A stretch of DNA of 63,772 bases from Azospirillum sp. Lineage in GTDB: Bacteria > Pseudomonadota > Alphaproteobacteria > CACIAM-22H2. Every line of letters begins with the position of its first letter. The stretch's first letter is position 1. The translations under genes were made by a program, and so were the position numbers. Positions 43,880-52,682 of this stretch are shown here, one piece after another. Where the stretch lies: assembly GCA_020249045.1 (NCBI GenBank), contig JADCGK010000140.1:1-63772 (forward strand). Reading direction: 5' to 3'. Under the pieces are notes generated by a model. That model had not been told where the DNA came from. It did not search any database and saw only the letters and a program-made list of their open reading frames with translations.

Positions 43880-45103
43880 TCAGCGGTTGTCGCGGATGAA
43901 GTCGCGCACTTGGGGCAGGATTTCGGTCTTCCAGCGCTTGCCGTTGAAGATGCCGTAATGGCCGACCTTCGGCTGCAGCCAATGCCGGTGCTTGTCCGCC
44001 GGCAGGCCCGCGCACAGCGCGTGCGCGGCGTAGGTCTGGCCGACGCCGGAGATGTCGTCGAGTTCGCCTTCGACGGTCAGCAGCGCGGTCGTGCGGATCG
44101 CCTTGGTATCGACCGGCCGGTCGCGGCTGACCCAGGTGCCGCGCGGCAGCGCGTGCTCCTGGAAGGCGATCCGCACGGTCTGCAGATAGAATTCGGCGTC
44201 CAGATCCATCACCGAAAGATACTCGTCGTAGAACTCGCGGTGGTTATGCGCGTTCTCGCCGTCGCCGCGCACAAGGTGGTTGAATTGCTTGAGCGCCGAG
44301 CCGACATGCCGGTCGAGGTTCATGCTCATGAAGCCCGACAGCTGGATGAAGCCCGGGTAGACGCGCCGCATGAAGCCCTGATAGCCCGGCGGCACGTTCT
44401 GCACGACCGCGCGTTCGAACCATTCGAGCGGCTTTTCCGCCGCCAGTTTGTTGACCCTCGTCGGATTGACGCGCGTATCGATGGGCCCGCCCATCAGCGT
44501 CATCGAGCGCGGGGCGGTGTCCGGCGCGTCGGCCGACATCAGCGCCACCGCCGCGAGCACCGGCACCGACGGCTGGCAGACCGCGACCACATGGGTTTCG
44601 GGGCCCAAAAAGCCCAGGAATTCGATCAGATAGTCGACATAGGCGTCGAGGTCGAACACGCCATCGACCAACGACACATGCGCCGCGTTCATCCAATCGG
44701 TGATGAACACGTCGTGGTGGGGCAGTAGGCCTTCGACCGTGCCGCGCAGCAGCGTCGCGTAATGGCCCGACATCGGCGCCACCACGAGCACTTTGGGGTC
44801 GTCGCGCTCGGCCGGGGTTTCGCGCGCGAAATGCAGCAGGTCGCAGAACGGCTTGCTCAGCACGATCTCCTCGCGCACCGCGACATCCGCCCCGTCCACC
44901 GTCGTGCGCGCGAGTCCGAATTGCGGTTTGCCGTAGCGCCGCGTGGCGCGCTCGACCATCTCGGCGCCCGCGGCCATCGCGCGGCCGATGCGCGTGTAAC
45001 TCATCGGCATCATCGGATGGCTGAACACGTGCTGGACCGTTTCGGCCGCCAAGCGGACCGGCGAAAGCATGGTCTGCTGAAGGTCGTAGAGATGATAAAG
45101 CAT
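43880..45103 (-). CDS. phaZ: Intracellular polyhydroxyalkanoate depolymerase
   Basis: A 407-residue PHB-mobilising depolymerase. The catalytic cysteine is C176 in HVVAVCQPSVPVL, the lipase-box variant of this family, and the likely His lies in KVGHYGIFNGKRW near the C-terminus. The start MLYHLYDLQQTMLSPVRLAAE is family-typical; the ATG is used rather than the longer in-frame GTG. It releases 3-hydroxybutyrate from storage granules, matching hbd in this window. A TGC-ACT-GCA site in its upstream gap resembles the PhaR box. Confidence 0.92.
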   Translation of the reverse strand: MLYHLYDLQQTMLSPVRLAAETVQHVFSHPMMPMSYTRIGRAMAAGAEMVERATRRYGKPQFGLARTTVDGADVAVREEIVLSKPFCDLLHFARETPAERDDPKVLVVAPMSGHYATLLRGTVEGLLPHHDVFITDWMNAAHVSLVDGVFDLDAYVDYLIEFLGFLGPETHVVAVCQPSVPVLAAVALMSADAPDTAPRSMTLMGGPIDTRVNPTRVNKLAAEKPLEWFERAVVQNVPPGYQGFMRRVYPGFIQLSGFMSMNLDRHVGSALKQFNHLVRGDGENAHNHREFYDEYLSVMDLDAEFYLQTVRIAFQEHALPRGTWVSRDRPVDTKAIRTTALLTVEGELDDISGVGQTYAAHALCAGLPADKHRHWLQPKVGHYGIFNGKRWKTEILPQVRDFIRDNR

Positions 45104-45168
45104 CGCGTTACCGTTTCTGCTGATGAGGGTGGAGGCTACCCTGCCGGGTCCGAAAGGCAAGACAATTG

Positions 45169-45178
45169 CTGCACTGCA
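45169..45178. promoter_or_regulatory. Possible PhaR-like site upstream of phaZ
   Basis: CTGC-ACT-GCA fits the CTGC-N3-GCAG pattern reported for PhaR-type regulators at 7 of 8 defined positions, 65 bp upstream of the phaZ start. A short site such as this is a weak prediction. Confidence 0.25.
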
Positions 45179-46498
45179 TCATTGGCGTGTGGAATCAAAG
45201 TCGATCAAGTGGATAAACGAGCCGGCAACCGTGCCCGCGCGCAATCCCGCCCGCCCCAGCGATACGCCGCGCGCGTCGGTCGTCTCGAACAGGGGCTCGC
45301 CCGGACCTTCGCGCAGAACGCGCGTGTAGTGGAACTCGTGCGCCGCGAACCCGGTGCCGCGCACGCCGAGGGCGTGATCGTCGATCAGTTTGGCGCGGCG
45401 ATAGCCGAGGTGAAGCTTGCGCGCCGCGAACGACGTTTCGAGCGCGAGCAACCCCGCCATCGCGTGGCGTGCGCCGTCGGCGTCGATCAGACCTTCGCCC
45501 AAGGTCATGTAGCCGCCGCATTCGCCGAAGATCCGGACCCCCCGCGCGGCCATCGCGCACAGCGCGCCCAGAAAGGGGGCGGCGGCCAACTTGCCCGCGT
45601 GCAGTTCGGGATAGCCGCCGGGCAGATAGACCGCATCGGCCATCGCGTCGGGCATTTGGCCCTCCAGCGGCGCGAAAGGTAGAATCTCGGCACCTTCGCG
45701 ACGCCAGGCATCGATCAGATGCGCGTAGACGAACGCATACGCATCGTCGCGCGCGAGCGCGATGCGCGCGCCCAACGGCGGAACGCGCGCGCACGTCGCG
45801 GCGTTGCGCGGCGACGGCCGCGCCGCCGCGCGTATCGCCGCGACATCGACATGCGCGCCAACCATCTTGGCGGCGCGATCGACGAAGGCATCGAGATCGG
45901 CGCGTTCGCGGGCCTGCACGAGACCCAAATGCCGTTCGGGATGGACGAGGTCGGCGTCGCGCGGGATCGCGCCGAAAAACGCGAGTTCCGGCGCGTGGCG
46001 TTTCAACGCATCGCGCAAAAGCGCCGCGTGGCTGGGCGCGCCGATGCGGTTGAAAACGACACCCGCGACCGCCGGCGCTTCGAGCGCGCGCGCGAACCCG
46101 GCCGCCAGCGGCCCCGCCGACGCCGCCATGCCGCGCGCGTCGACGACGAGGACGACCGGCCAGCCCGCGAAGCGCGCGAGGGCGGCGGTCGAACCTTCGC
46201 CGTCCGCGCCGACGCCGTCGTAGAGCCCCATCGCTCCTTCGCACAGCGCGAAGTCGGCATCGGCCATCCCGCCGATCAGTCCCGCGAGCGACGCATCGCC
46301 CATCGCCCACCGGTCGAGGTTGACGCAAGGCCGGCCGCTCGCGGCCGCGTGGAAGGCGGGATCGATGTAGTCGGGGCCCGATTTGGCGCACGCGACGCGC
46401 AACCCCGCATCGCGCAAATGCCGGGCGAGGCCCAGCGCCAAGGTGGTTTTGCCCGAGCCCGAGGACGGTGCGGCGAGAACGAGCCCGGGGGCGATCAA
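45179..46498 (-). CDS. cobB: Cobyrinic acid a,c-diamide synthase
   Basis: A 439-residue amidase using glutamine and ATP to convert hydrogenobyrinic or cobyrinic acid to its a,c-diamide (CobB or CbiA). The P-loop APSSGSGKTT lies at residues 10-19, SGPDYIDPAFHAAA and EGAMGLYDG follow, and the glutaminase Cys is in FGECGGYMTLGEGL. The start is TTG overlapping the lipoprotein stop as TTGA, and no good ribosome site precedes it, consistent with coupling. Last gene of cobA-lipoprotein-cobB. Confidence 0.92.
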   Translation of the reverse strand: MIAPGLVLAAPSSGSGKTTLALGLARHLRDAGLRVACAKSGPDYIDPAFHAAASGRPCVNLDRWAMGDASLAGLIGGMADADFALCEGAMGLYDGVGADGEGSTAALARFAGWPVVLVVDARGMAASAGPLAAGFARALEAPAVAGVVFNRIGAPSHAALLRDALKRHAPELAFFGAIPRDADLVHPERHLGLVQARERADLDAFVDRAAKMVGAHVDVAAIRAAARPSPRNAATCARVPPLGARIALARDDAYAFVYAHLIDAWRREGAEILPFAPLEGQMPDAMADAVYLPGGYPELHAGKLAAAPFLGALCAMAARGVRIFGECGGYMTLGEGLIDADGARHAMAGLLALETSFAARKLHLGYRRAKLIDDHALGVRGTGFAAHEFHYTRVLREGPGEPLFETTDARGVSLGRAGLRAGTVAGSFIHLIDFDSTRQ

Positions 46499-46800
46499 GT
46501 GCGCGTGGCGCCCGGCCGGACCGTATCGCCCTGGCGTTCGCGTCGCCAGCCGCGCGATTCCATGCAGCGGCGATAGGTGTCGGCCGTGATCGAGCCGCCC
46601 TGGCCTTGGCGGGAATTGTCGAGCCCGTAGACGCCGCCGCGATCGATGTAGCCGTAATTGCCGGACTCGCGCGTGCAGTCGCGCTGGTCGAGATCCAGCT
46701 GCCCCGGCGGCGCGCTTTCCTTGACCCAAACCGTGCGCGACTCGCACGCGCCGAGCAGCGTCAGGGCGGCGAAGGAAACAAGAATGGATGCGCGCGTCAT
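46495..46800 (-). CDS. Small lipoprotein
   Basis: A 101-residue lipoprotein precursor: signal MTRASILVSFAALTLLG with a lipobox LLGAC, giving lipidation at C19. The mature part holds CTRESGNYGYIDRGGVYGLDNS and YRRCMESRGWRRERQGD, a two-cysteine pattern common to small alphaproteobacterial lipoproteins. It sits between cobA and cobB, 22 bp after cobA and overlapping cobB by TTGA, so its place is firmly operonic. Function unknown; no cobalamin link is visible in the protein. Confidence 0.72.
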   Translation of the reverse strand: MTRASILVSFAALTLLGACESRTVWVKESAPPGQLDLDQRDCTRESGNYGYIDRGGVYGLDNSRQGQGGSITADTYRRCMESRGWRRERQGDTVRPGATRT

Positions 46801-46822
46801 GGGAAGGCTTGCTCCGTGATCG

Positions 46823-47665
46823 TCAGGCGGACGCCGCGTCGCGCGCCAAGCGCAACGGATCGGCGTCCAAGGAACGGTTATGCGACATGGCGCCCAGCCA
46901 GTCCAGACCGGCGCGCAAGCGCACGGCCTCGCCCACCACGAACAATCCCGGCGGTTGCAAGCCCGCCGCCTCCGCCGCGCGGGGCGCTTGGGCGAGCGTG
47001 GTTTCGAGAACGCGCTGATCGGGCAGGCTCGCGCGCACGACGATTGCCGCCGCATCGCCGGGCGGCCGGCCGGCCGCGATCAACCGCCGCACGATCGCGT
47101 CGAGATGCTTGAGCGCCATATAGAACACCAGAACCGGCGCGCCGTGGGCGAGGGCGCGCCAGTCGAGTCCGTCGGGCAGGTCGCCCGTGACGCCGTGCCC
47201 GGTCACGAAGGTGACCGCGTGATTGACGTCGCGATGGGTCACGGGGATGCCGGCGTAGGCGAGCCCGCCGACGCCCGAACTGATGCCGGGCACGATCCGG
47301 AACGGCACGCCCGCACCGACAAGGGTCAACGCTTCCTCGCCGCCGCGCCCGAACACGAACGGGTCCCCGCCCTTGAGGCGCAGCACGCGATGGCCCGCGC
47401 GCGCGAGTTCCACGAGCCGCAACGAGATGTCGCGCTGCTTGGGGCTGGGCTTCCCGCCGCGCTTGCCCGCGTATTCGCGCAGCGCGCCGGGTCTGGCCGC
47501 ATCGATCAGGCGCGTGTCGACCAGCGCGTCGTAGACGATGGCGTCGGCCGAACGCAGCGCGTGATAGCCGAGCAGGCTCAACAGGCCCGGATCGCCCGGT
47601 CCCGCGCCCACCAGCCAAACGCTACCGGGTGCGAACTCCGGCATCTCGAACGGCAAGGATTCCAT
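46823..47665 (-). CDS. cobA: Uroporphyrinogen-III C-methyltransferase
   Basis: A 280-residue SAM-dependent enzyme that methylates uroporphyrinogen III to precorrin-2, the branch point to cobalamin and sirohaem. It has VWLVGAGPGDPGLLSLLGYHAL, VRLKGGDPFVFGRGGEEAL-like (LRLKGGDPFVFGRGGEE), PFRIVPGISSGVGGLAYAGIPVTHRD and the closing QPPGLFVVGEAV. CysG oxidase/chelatase domains are absent, so it is the single-domain CobA. Divergent from cbiD across 69 bp, too short for a cobalamin riboswitch. Confidence 0.94.
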   Translation of the reverse strand: MESLPFEMPEFAPGSVWLVGAGPGDPGLLSLLGYHALRSADAIVYDALVDTRLIDAARPGALREYAGKRGGKPSPKQRDISLRLVELARAGHRVLRLKGGDPFVFGRGGEEALTLVGAGVPFRIVPGISSGVGGLAYAGIPVTHRDVNHAVTFVTGHGVTGDLPDGLDWRALAHGAPVLVFYMALKHLDAIVRRLIAAGRPPGDAAAIVVRASLPDQRVLETTLAQAPRAAEAAGLQPPGLFVVGEAVRLRAGLDWLGAMSHNRSLDADPLRLARDAASA

Positions 47666-47734
47666 TGGCTTGTTCGATCTTCCCCTGGGTCGGAACTCTA
47701 TCCCGGCCGGTGCGCGGATGCTAGCTTTGCCGCC

Positions 47735-48823
47735 ATGGCCGAGGACGAACTGCCCCCAAAACCGGAAGGTCCGTTGCGCGCGGGCTGGACGACCGGGGCC
47801 TGCGCCGCGGCCGCTGCGGCCGCCGCCGCCCAAGCCCATGCCACGGGCGAATTTCCGGCCGAAATCGCGATCCGCCTACCTTTGGGCCAGATCCCCGTTT
47901 TCGCCCTCGCCCATCGCGCGCGCGGGGCCGATTGGGTCGAAGCGGGCGTGACGAAGGATGCTGGCGACGATCCGGATGTCACCCACGGGGCGATGATCGT
48001 AACCCGCTTGCGCCCGGCCCCGCCGGGATCGGGTCTGCGCTTCGAAGCGGGCGAGGGCGTGGGGACGGTCACGCGACCGGGCTTGGCGTTGCCGCCGGGC
48101 GAGCCCGCGATCAATCCGCATCCGCGCAAGCTGATCGCCGAGTCGCTGGCGGCGGTCGCGGCCGAATTCGGCGGGCCGCTGGATTGGGTCGTGCGCGTAT
48201 CGATCCCGGGCGGCGCCGAACTCGCCAAGAAAACGCTCAACGCGCGGCTCGGCATCGTCGGCGGGCTGTCGGTCCTCGGGACCACGGGGATCGTGACGCC
48301 CTATTCGTGCGCGGCGTGGATCCATTCGATCCATCGCGGCATCGACGTCGCCCGCGCCGCCGGTCTCGGGCACGTCGCCGCTTCCACCGGCTCCGTCTCG
48401 GAATCCTTCGTCAAGGCGCATTACGCGCTGCCCGAGGCGGCGCTGATCGACATGGGCGATTTCGCGGGCGGCACCTTCAAGTATTTGCGCGATCACCCGA
48501 TCCCGCGCGTGACGTTGGCGGGCGGTTTCGCCAAGCTCGCGAAGCTCGCCGGCGGAGCGATGGACTTGCATTCCGCGCGCAGCCGCGTGGACAACGCCGC
48601 GCTTGCCGCCCTGATGCGCGAACTGGGGGCCGCGACGGATCTGCCGGCCGACGCGCCGGCGGGGGCCTATCTGTTGGAGGCGCGCCGTACGGGCGTGCCG
48701 TTGGGCGACGCCGTCGCCGCGCGCGCGCGCGCGGTCGCGTGCGCCACGATCGGACCGGGTGTGGCGCTCGACGTTTTGGTCGTCGACCGGTCAGGCGACT
48801 GCGTCGGGCGGGCGGGACCGTGA
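47735..48823 (+). CDS. cbiD: Cobalt-precorrin-5B (C1)-methyltransferase
   Basis: A 362-residue CbiD of the early-cobalt pathway. Features are RAGWTTGACAAAAAAAAAQ, TKDAGDDPDVTHGAMI, NPHPRKLIAESLAAV, LNARLGIVGGLSVLGTTGIVTPYS and SFVKAHYALPEAALIDMGDFAGGTF. A functional marker for cobalt insertion before ring contraction. It overlaps cobK by 4 nt (GTGA). Confidence 0.93.
   Translation: MAEDELPPKPEGPLRAGWTTGACAAAAAAAAAQAHATGEFPAEIAIRLPLGQIPVFALAHRARGADWVEAGVTKDAGDDPDVTHGAMIVTRLRPAPPGSGLRFEAGEGVGTVTRPGLALPPGEPAINPHPRKLIAESLAAVAAEFGGPLDWVVRVSIPGGAELAKKTLNARLGIVGGLSVLGTTGIVTPYSCAAWIHSIHRGIDVARAAGLGHVAASTGSVSESFVKAHYALPEAALIDMGDFAGGTFKYLRDHPIPRVTLAGGFAKLAKLAGGAMDLHSARSRVDNAALAALMRELGAATDLPADAPAGAYLLEARRTGVPLGDAVAARARAVACATIGPGVALDVLVVDRSGDCVGRAGP
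48718..48733. repeat. (CG)8 alternating dinucleotide run
   Basis: Sixteen consecutive alternating C and G bases near the 3' end of cbiD, coding an Ala-Arg stretch. It could adopt left-handed DNA or slip, but is short and in a GC-rich context. Confidence 0.4.
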
Positions 48824-49563
48824 CGGGGCGCATTCTGATCCTGGGCGGGACGAACGAAGCGCGGGTTTTGGCCGACGAAGCGGTCGCCGCCGGGGGCGCG
48901 GTCGTGCTGTCGCTGGCCGGGCGCACATCCGCACCCGCGTCGAGCCGGGCGCCGACGCGGACGGGCGGCTTCGGCGGTGTCGCGGGCTTGCGCGCCTATC
49001 TGCGCACGGAAGGGATCGCACGCGTCCTCGATGCGACGCATCCTTTCGCCGCGCGCATATCGGCAAACGCCGCAGCCGCGTGCGCCGCCGAGAACGTGCC
49101 CTATCTTGCGCTGTCGCGCGCGCCGTGGATCGAGGTCCCCGGCGACCGCTGGCATCGCGTCGCGGACGTCGCCGAAGCCGCGGCCCTTTTGCCGAGTCTG
49201 GGCAGGCGCGTTTTCGTCGCCTTCGCCGACGGGCTGACGCCGCTCGCCGGCTCGGGGCTCGACTTCGTCGTCCGGCGCATCGAACCGGGCGATCCCGGGT
49301 TGCCGGGCGCTTCGCTGGTGTTGGGGCGCGGCCCCTTCGCGGTCGATGACGAGATCGCGCTTTTCCGCGGGCGCAAGATCGACTGCGTTCTCGCCAAGGA
49401 TTCCGGCGGCGACGCCGCGCGCGCCAAGCTCGACGCGGCGCGCGCGCTGGGCTTGCCGGTCGCTCTGATCCGGCGGCCCACGCCGCCCGCCGCGGCGACG
49501 TATCGTCGCGCGGACGCGCTGGCGTGGCTCGGCCTTGACGCGGTCACGCGCGTTTCTATCTAA
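48820..49563 (+). CDS. cobK: Precorrin-6A / cobalt-precorrin-6A reductase
   Basis: A 247-residue NADPH-dependent reductase acting late in corrin ring formation. Opening ILILGGTNEARVLADEA, then VLDATHPFAARISANAAAAC, YLALSRAPWIE, the C-terminal [31 protein letters not shown] and WL. CobK and CbiJ cannot be separated by sequence; the company of CbiD favours the cobalt form. GTG start coupled to cbiD. Confidence 0.9.
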   Translation: MTGRILILGGTNEARVLADEAVAAGGAVVLSLAGRTSAPASSRAPTRTGGFGGVAGLRAYLRTEGIARVLDATHPFAARISANAAAACAAENVPYLALSRAPWIEVPGDRWHRVADVAEAAALLPSLGRRVFVAFADGLTPLAGSGLDFVVRRIEPGDPGLPGASLVLGRGPFAVDDEIALFRGRKIDCVLAKDSGGDAARAKLDAARALGLPVALIRRPTPPAAATYRRADALAWLGLDAVTRVSI

Positions 49564-49571
49564 TCGCGATC

Positions 49572-50120
49572 ATGAAGCGACGGATCGTCCTCGCCGCCTT
49601 GCTCGCCCTGACGCCCGCGGCGGCACGCGCGCAAATCGGCGTCGAAATCCTCCAGCGCCGACCGCTCGCCGAGGCGGCGCGCGACGGCAATTTGGAGGTG
49701 TTGCGCGCGCGGTTGGCGGCCAACGATCCGCCCAATCAACTCGATCTCGAATTCCGGCCCGCGATCCTGCTCGCGGCCGCCAACAACCATCTCGATGCCG
49801 TCCGCATGTTGCTTGAGAACCGCGCGAATCCCGATTTGCGCGACCGCCAGAACCGGACGGGCATGATGTGGGCCGCCGAACGCGGGCACGCGCGCATCGT
49901 GGAGGCGCTGCTGCAAGGCCGCGCCAATCCCAATCTCGACGACCGTACCGGCACGACCGCGCTGATGATCGCCGCGCGCGAGGGGCATGTGCGGGTCGTC
50001 GAAGTTCTGTTGCGCGGCGGCGCGGATCGCGACAAGACAGACGCGACCGGACGCACCGCGCTCGACATTGCCCAACTCGGCAACCGCCGCAACGTCGTCG
50101 AAGCGTTGCGCCGGCCATGA
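49572..50120 (+). CDS. Ankyrin-repeat protein with signal peptide
   Basis: A 182-residue protein. A signal peptide (MKRRIVLAALLALTPAAARAQ) precedes about four ankyrin repeats, for example GRRTGMMWAAERGHARIVEALLQGRANPNL-type units and TGTTALMIAAREGHVRVVEVLLRGGADRDK. Predicted periplasmic or secreted protein-binding module. It begins 8 bp after cobK and overlaps the PhyH-like gene by ATGA. Why it lies inside the cobalamin locus is unknown. Confidence 0.8.
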   Translation: MKRRIVLAALLALTPAAARAQIGVEILQRRPLAEAARDGNLEVLRARLAANDPPNQLDLEFRPAILLAAANNHLDAVRMLLENRANPDLRDRQNRTGMMWAAERGHARIVEALLQGRANPNLDDRTGTTALMIAAREGHVRVVEVLLRGGADRDKTDATGRTALDIAQLGNRRNVVEALRRP

Positions 50121-51139
50121 GTTACGGGACTGCCGTCGAGATCGGCTCGCCGCGCGACACTCTGCAATACGTGCGCAGAACGATGATCCCGTGGCTCCAA
50201 TGGGATCTCGTCGCGGACTCCGTCGCCAAGCGATTGGCGGCAGCCCGTCCGGATCTGCGCGGGCCGGGGCTGCAGGCCCCGGCGCTCGCCGCCGCGCTGG
50301 CTTCGCTCAAGGAAAGCGCCGTGGCCCCGCTGGGCCAAGTTCTCGCGCCCGCGCAAACGGACGAGATCGGGGCGTATTTGCGCGCGCAGCCCGGTTTCGC
50401 GGGTCACCACATGACCAGTTCCGACGGTCGCGAACGGCCTTACGCCGACATCGTCGCCGAGGGCGGTCGTTACGTCGCCTATCGGCCCGAGACGGTCGTC
50501 AAGGCGCCCCATGCGATGGCGCTCGCCAACCGGCCCGAGATACTCGATTTGGTCGAGGCTGCGCTCGGTTGTCCGCCGACGCTTTACTCCGTCAGCGCGT
50601 GGTGGTCGTTTCCGGTCGCGGGCGAGCCCTGGCCGCCGCATTCCCAGCATTTCCACCGCGACGACGACGATTTCCGCTTCTTCACGCTGTTCGTCTATCT
50701 GACCGACGTGGACTCGGAATTCGACGGGCCGAACCAGATCGTGCCCGGCAGTCATACGTTGGCGGGCATGAACGCGTTGATCGCCGACGCGGCGACCGCC
50801 GGGCGCCTCGTGCCCGATCAGGCCATGGTGAACAACCTGCTGACCCAATGGCCGCAACCCACGACGCTGGTCGAAAACGCTTTCGCGCCGCGTATCGTTT
50901 CGACGCTCGGGCCGCGCGGCACCGGCTTTTTCGCGGATACGCGCACGCTGCATCGCGGCTTCCAGCCGCGCGAGCGCGTCCGCGGGATTCTGTGGTTCCG
51001 TTTCGGCTTGGGGCCGAATTCGAACTCATCGGACGTGGATTTGGTCGACGGTCCGGTTCCGGTCGCCGCGGTGGGGTCGGCTATCCCCGACACCCCGCGC
51101 CATCGTTACGTCAACCGGCTGTTGGTCCGCTGGGATTGA
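50117..51139 (+). CDS. Phytanoyl-CoA dioxygenase-like Fe(II)/2-oxoglutarate enzyme
   Basis: A 340-residue oxygenase-like protein. The likely iron triad is H180-x-D182 (in HFHRDDDDF) and H279 (in TLHRGF), with R-x-x-R-G following. PNQIVPGSHTL also fits the PhyH fold. Substrate unknown. Co-translated with the ankyrin protein; its 3' end overlaps the convergent FkbM-like gene by 29 bp. Confidence 0.72.
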   Translation: MSYGTAVEIGSPRDTLQYVRRTMIPWLQWDLVADSVAKRLAAARPDLRGPGLQAPALAAALASLKESAVAPLGQVLAPAQTDEIGAYLRAQPGFAGHHMTSSDGRERPYADIVAEGGRYVAYRPETVVKAPHAMALANRPEILDLVEAALGCPPTLYSVSAWWSFPVAGEPWPPHSQHFHRDDDDFRFFTLFVYLTDVDSEFDGPNQIVPGSHTLAGMNALIADAATAGRLVPDQAMVNNLLTQWPQPTTLVENAFAPRIVSTLGPRGTGFFADTRTLHRGFQPRERVRGILWFRFGLGPNSNSSDVDLVDGPVPVAAVGSAIPDTPRHRYVNRLLVRWD

Positions 51140-51890
51140 CCGCGCGCTGCCGGCGCTCTGTCTCGATCATGTTCATGAGACCGAGGATCGCCAGCGATTG
51201 ATCGCGCATCAGGCGGTAGAGCGCGAGATCCGCCGGGTCGAAGGCGTCCTTGCGCAACGCGTAGATGTCGGTCACGGACCAGAATATCTCGTAGCCGGCT
51301 GCGTCCAGCGCGTCGCGGATGGCTTGTTTTTGCGCCTCCGCCAGATGGATGACTTCGATTTCGACGAAAGCCGGCCGCCAGCCGCGTGCCCACCACACCT
51401 CGAACAGCGTGTGATCGTAGCCTTCGGTATCGGTCAGGAAAACGTCGGGGACCGCAAACCCCGGCTCGGCGATCCATTCGTCGATCGCAAGGCAAGCGAC
51501 GTCGACTTCGACCAATTGCTCCTCGACATGCTCGAAGCCCGGTGCGGTCTTGTGCTTGACGATGACGTCGCGCCGGAACGACGAATTCGTCGTGGAAAAG
51601 GGCACGTTGTAGAACTTGCGCGGACCCCCGGGCGCGTCGGCGACGACGGCTTGATTGCGCAACACCGCGCGCGGGCGCTCGGCGTAGGCAGACTTCAGCC
51701 CTTCGAAAGGTCCGGGCAACGGCTCGAACAGCGTGCCGCGCCATTTGGGATCGGCGGTGTGTTTGTAGAGCGGATCGCCGCGCGTGCCGTCGTTGGCGCC
51801 CACGACGGCGTAGACCACCTCCGGCAAACGGCGGGTCAATTTGACGAGCGCGTCGTCGCGAATCGCATTGAAGGTTTCATGGTAGTACAT
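51111..51890 (-). CDS. FkbM-family methyltransferase-like protein
   Basis: A 259-residue SAM-type methyltransferase. VYAVVGANDGTRGD is the nucleotide loop, LTDTEGYDHTLFEVWW the motif after it, with KFYNVPFSTTNSSFRRD between, as in FkbM proteins of saccharide and O-methylation pathways. The ATG is chosen over a GTG two codons upstream because the AGG ribosome site suits it. Substrate unknown. It lies upstream of cobM on the opposite side of a 27-bp gap in the same direction. Confidence 0.72.
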   Translation of the reverse strand: MYYHETFNAIRDDALVKLTRRLPEVVYAVVGANDGTRGDPLYKHTADPKWRGTLFEPLPGPFEGLKSAYAERPRAVLRNQAVVADAPGGPRKFYNVPFSTTNSSFRRDVIVKHKTAPGFEHVEEQLVEVDVACLAIDEWIAEPGFAVPDVFLTDTEGYDHTLFEVWWARGWRPAFVEIEVIHLAEAQKQAIRDALDAAGYEIFWSVTDIYALRKDAFDPADLALYRLMRDQSLAILGLMNMIETERRQRAVNPSGPTAG

Positions 51891-51923
51891 GATCACAAAC
51901 CTATCAGGCGCCGCGGTGCATCG

Positions 51924-52682
51924 CTACTTTTTGCGCAGCACATGGGTATGCCCGGCGGCGTAAAGTCGGCTGTCCGGCGCGGCGTCGCCGCCGGCGAGAC
52001 CGCGCCCGACCAGGATCAGGGCCGTGCGGGTGAAGCCGGCGGCCTTCACCTTCGCGCGGATGTCACCGAGTGTCCCCGACAAAAAAGCCTGATCGGGCCA
52101 ACTGATGCGATAGCCGACGACGACCGGACAGGTCGCGCCGAGCACGGGTTCCAACTCGCGCACGATATTGGCGAGATTGTTGATCGACAGATGGATCGCC
52201 AGCGTGGCCCCCGTGCGCGCGAACGCGGCCAAGTCCTCACCCGGGGGCATCGCCGAGGCGCGCGTGGCGGTGCGCGTCAGCACGACCGACTGCACGATCT
52301 CGGGCAAGGTCAGTTCGCGATTGAGCGCCGCGGCCATCGCCGCATACGCCGAAACGCCGGGCGTCACGTCGTAGGGAATGCCCAGCGCGTCCAGCCGCCT
52401 GATTTGTTCGGCGATCGCGCCGTAAAGCGAGGGATCGCCCGAATGCACGCGTGCGACGTGCCAACCTTTGGCATGTGCTTGGGCGATCTCGGCGACGATC
52501 TCGTCCAGATGCAAAGGGGCCGTATCGATCGCGGCCACGCCCGGGCGGCGTGCGGCGACGACCGCCTCGGGTACGAGCGAACCGGCGTAGAGCACGAGGT
52601 CCGCTTTGCGGATCAGATCGAGCCCGCGCACGGTGATCAGATCCGGAGCGCCGGGGCCCGCGCCGATGAAATGGACGGTCAT
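51924..52682 (-). CDS. cobM: Precorrin-4 C11-methyltransferase
   Basis: A 252-residue SAM-dependent methyltransferase (CobM or CbiF). FIGAGPGAPDLITVRGLDLI, VARVHSGDPSLYGAIAEQI, TPGVSAYAAMAAALNRELTLPEIVQSVVLTR and YRISWPDQAFLSGTLGD are family-typical. It overlaps the upstream CbiG/CobJ gene by ATGA and ends the leftward operon cbiX-cobH-cobL-cobI-cbiG/cobJ-cobM. Confidence 0.93.
   Translation of the reverse strand: MTVHFIGAGPGAPDLITVRGLDLIRKADLVLYAGSLVPEAVVAARRPGVAAIDTAPLHLDEIVAEIAQAHAKGWHVARVHSGDPSLYGAIAEQIRRLDALGIPYDVTPGVSAYAAMAAALNRELTLPEIVQSVVLTRTATRASAMPPGEDLAAFARTGATLAIHLSINNLANIVRELEPVLGATCPVVVGYRISWPDQAFLSGTLGDIRAKVKAAGFTRTALILVGRGLAGGDAAPDSRLYAAGHTHVLRKK

Noticed and set aside
47666-47734. 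Possible cobalamin riboswitch between cobA and cbiD
   Set aside because: Only 69 bp, too short for the structure, and I see no B12-box-like core.
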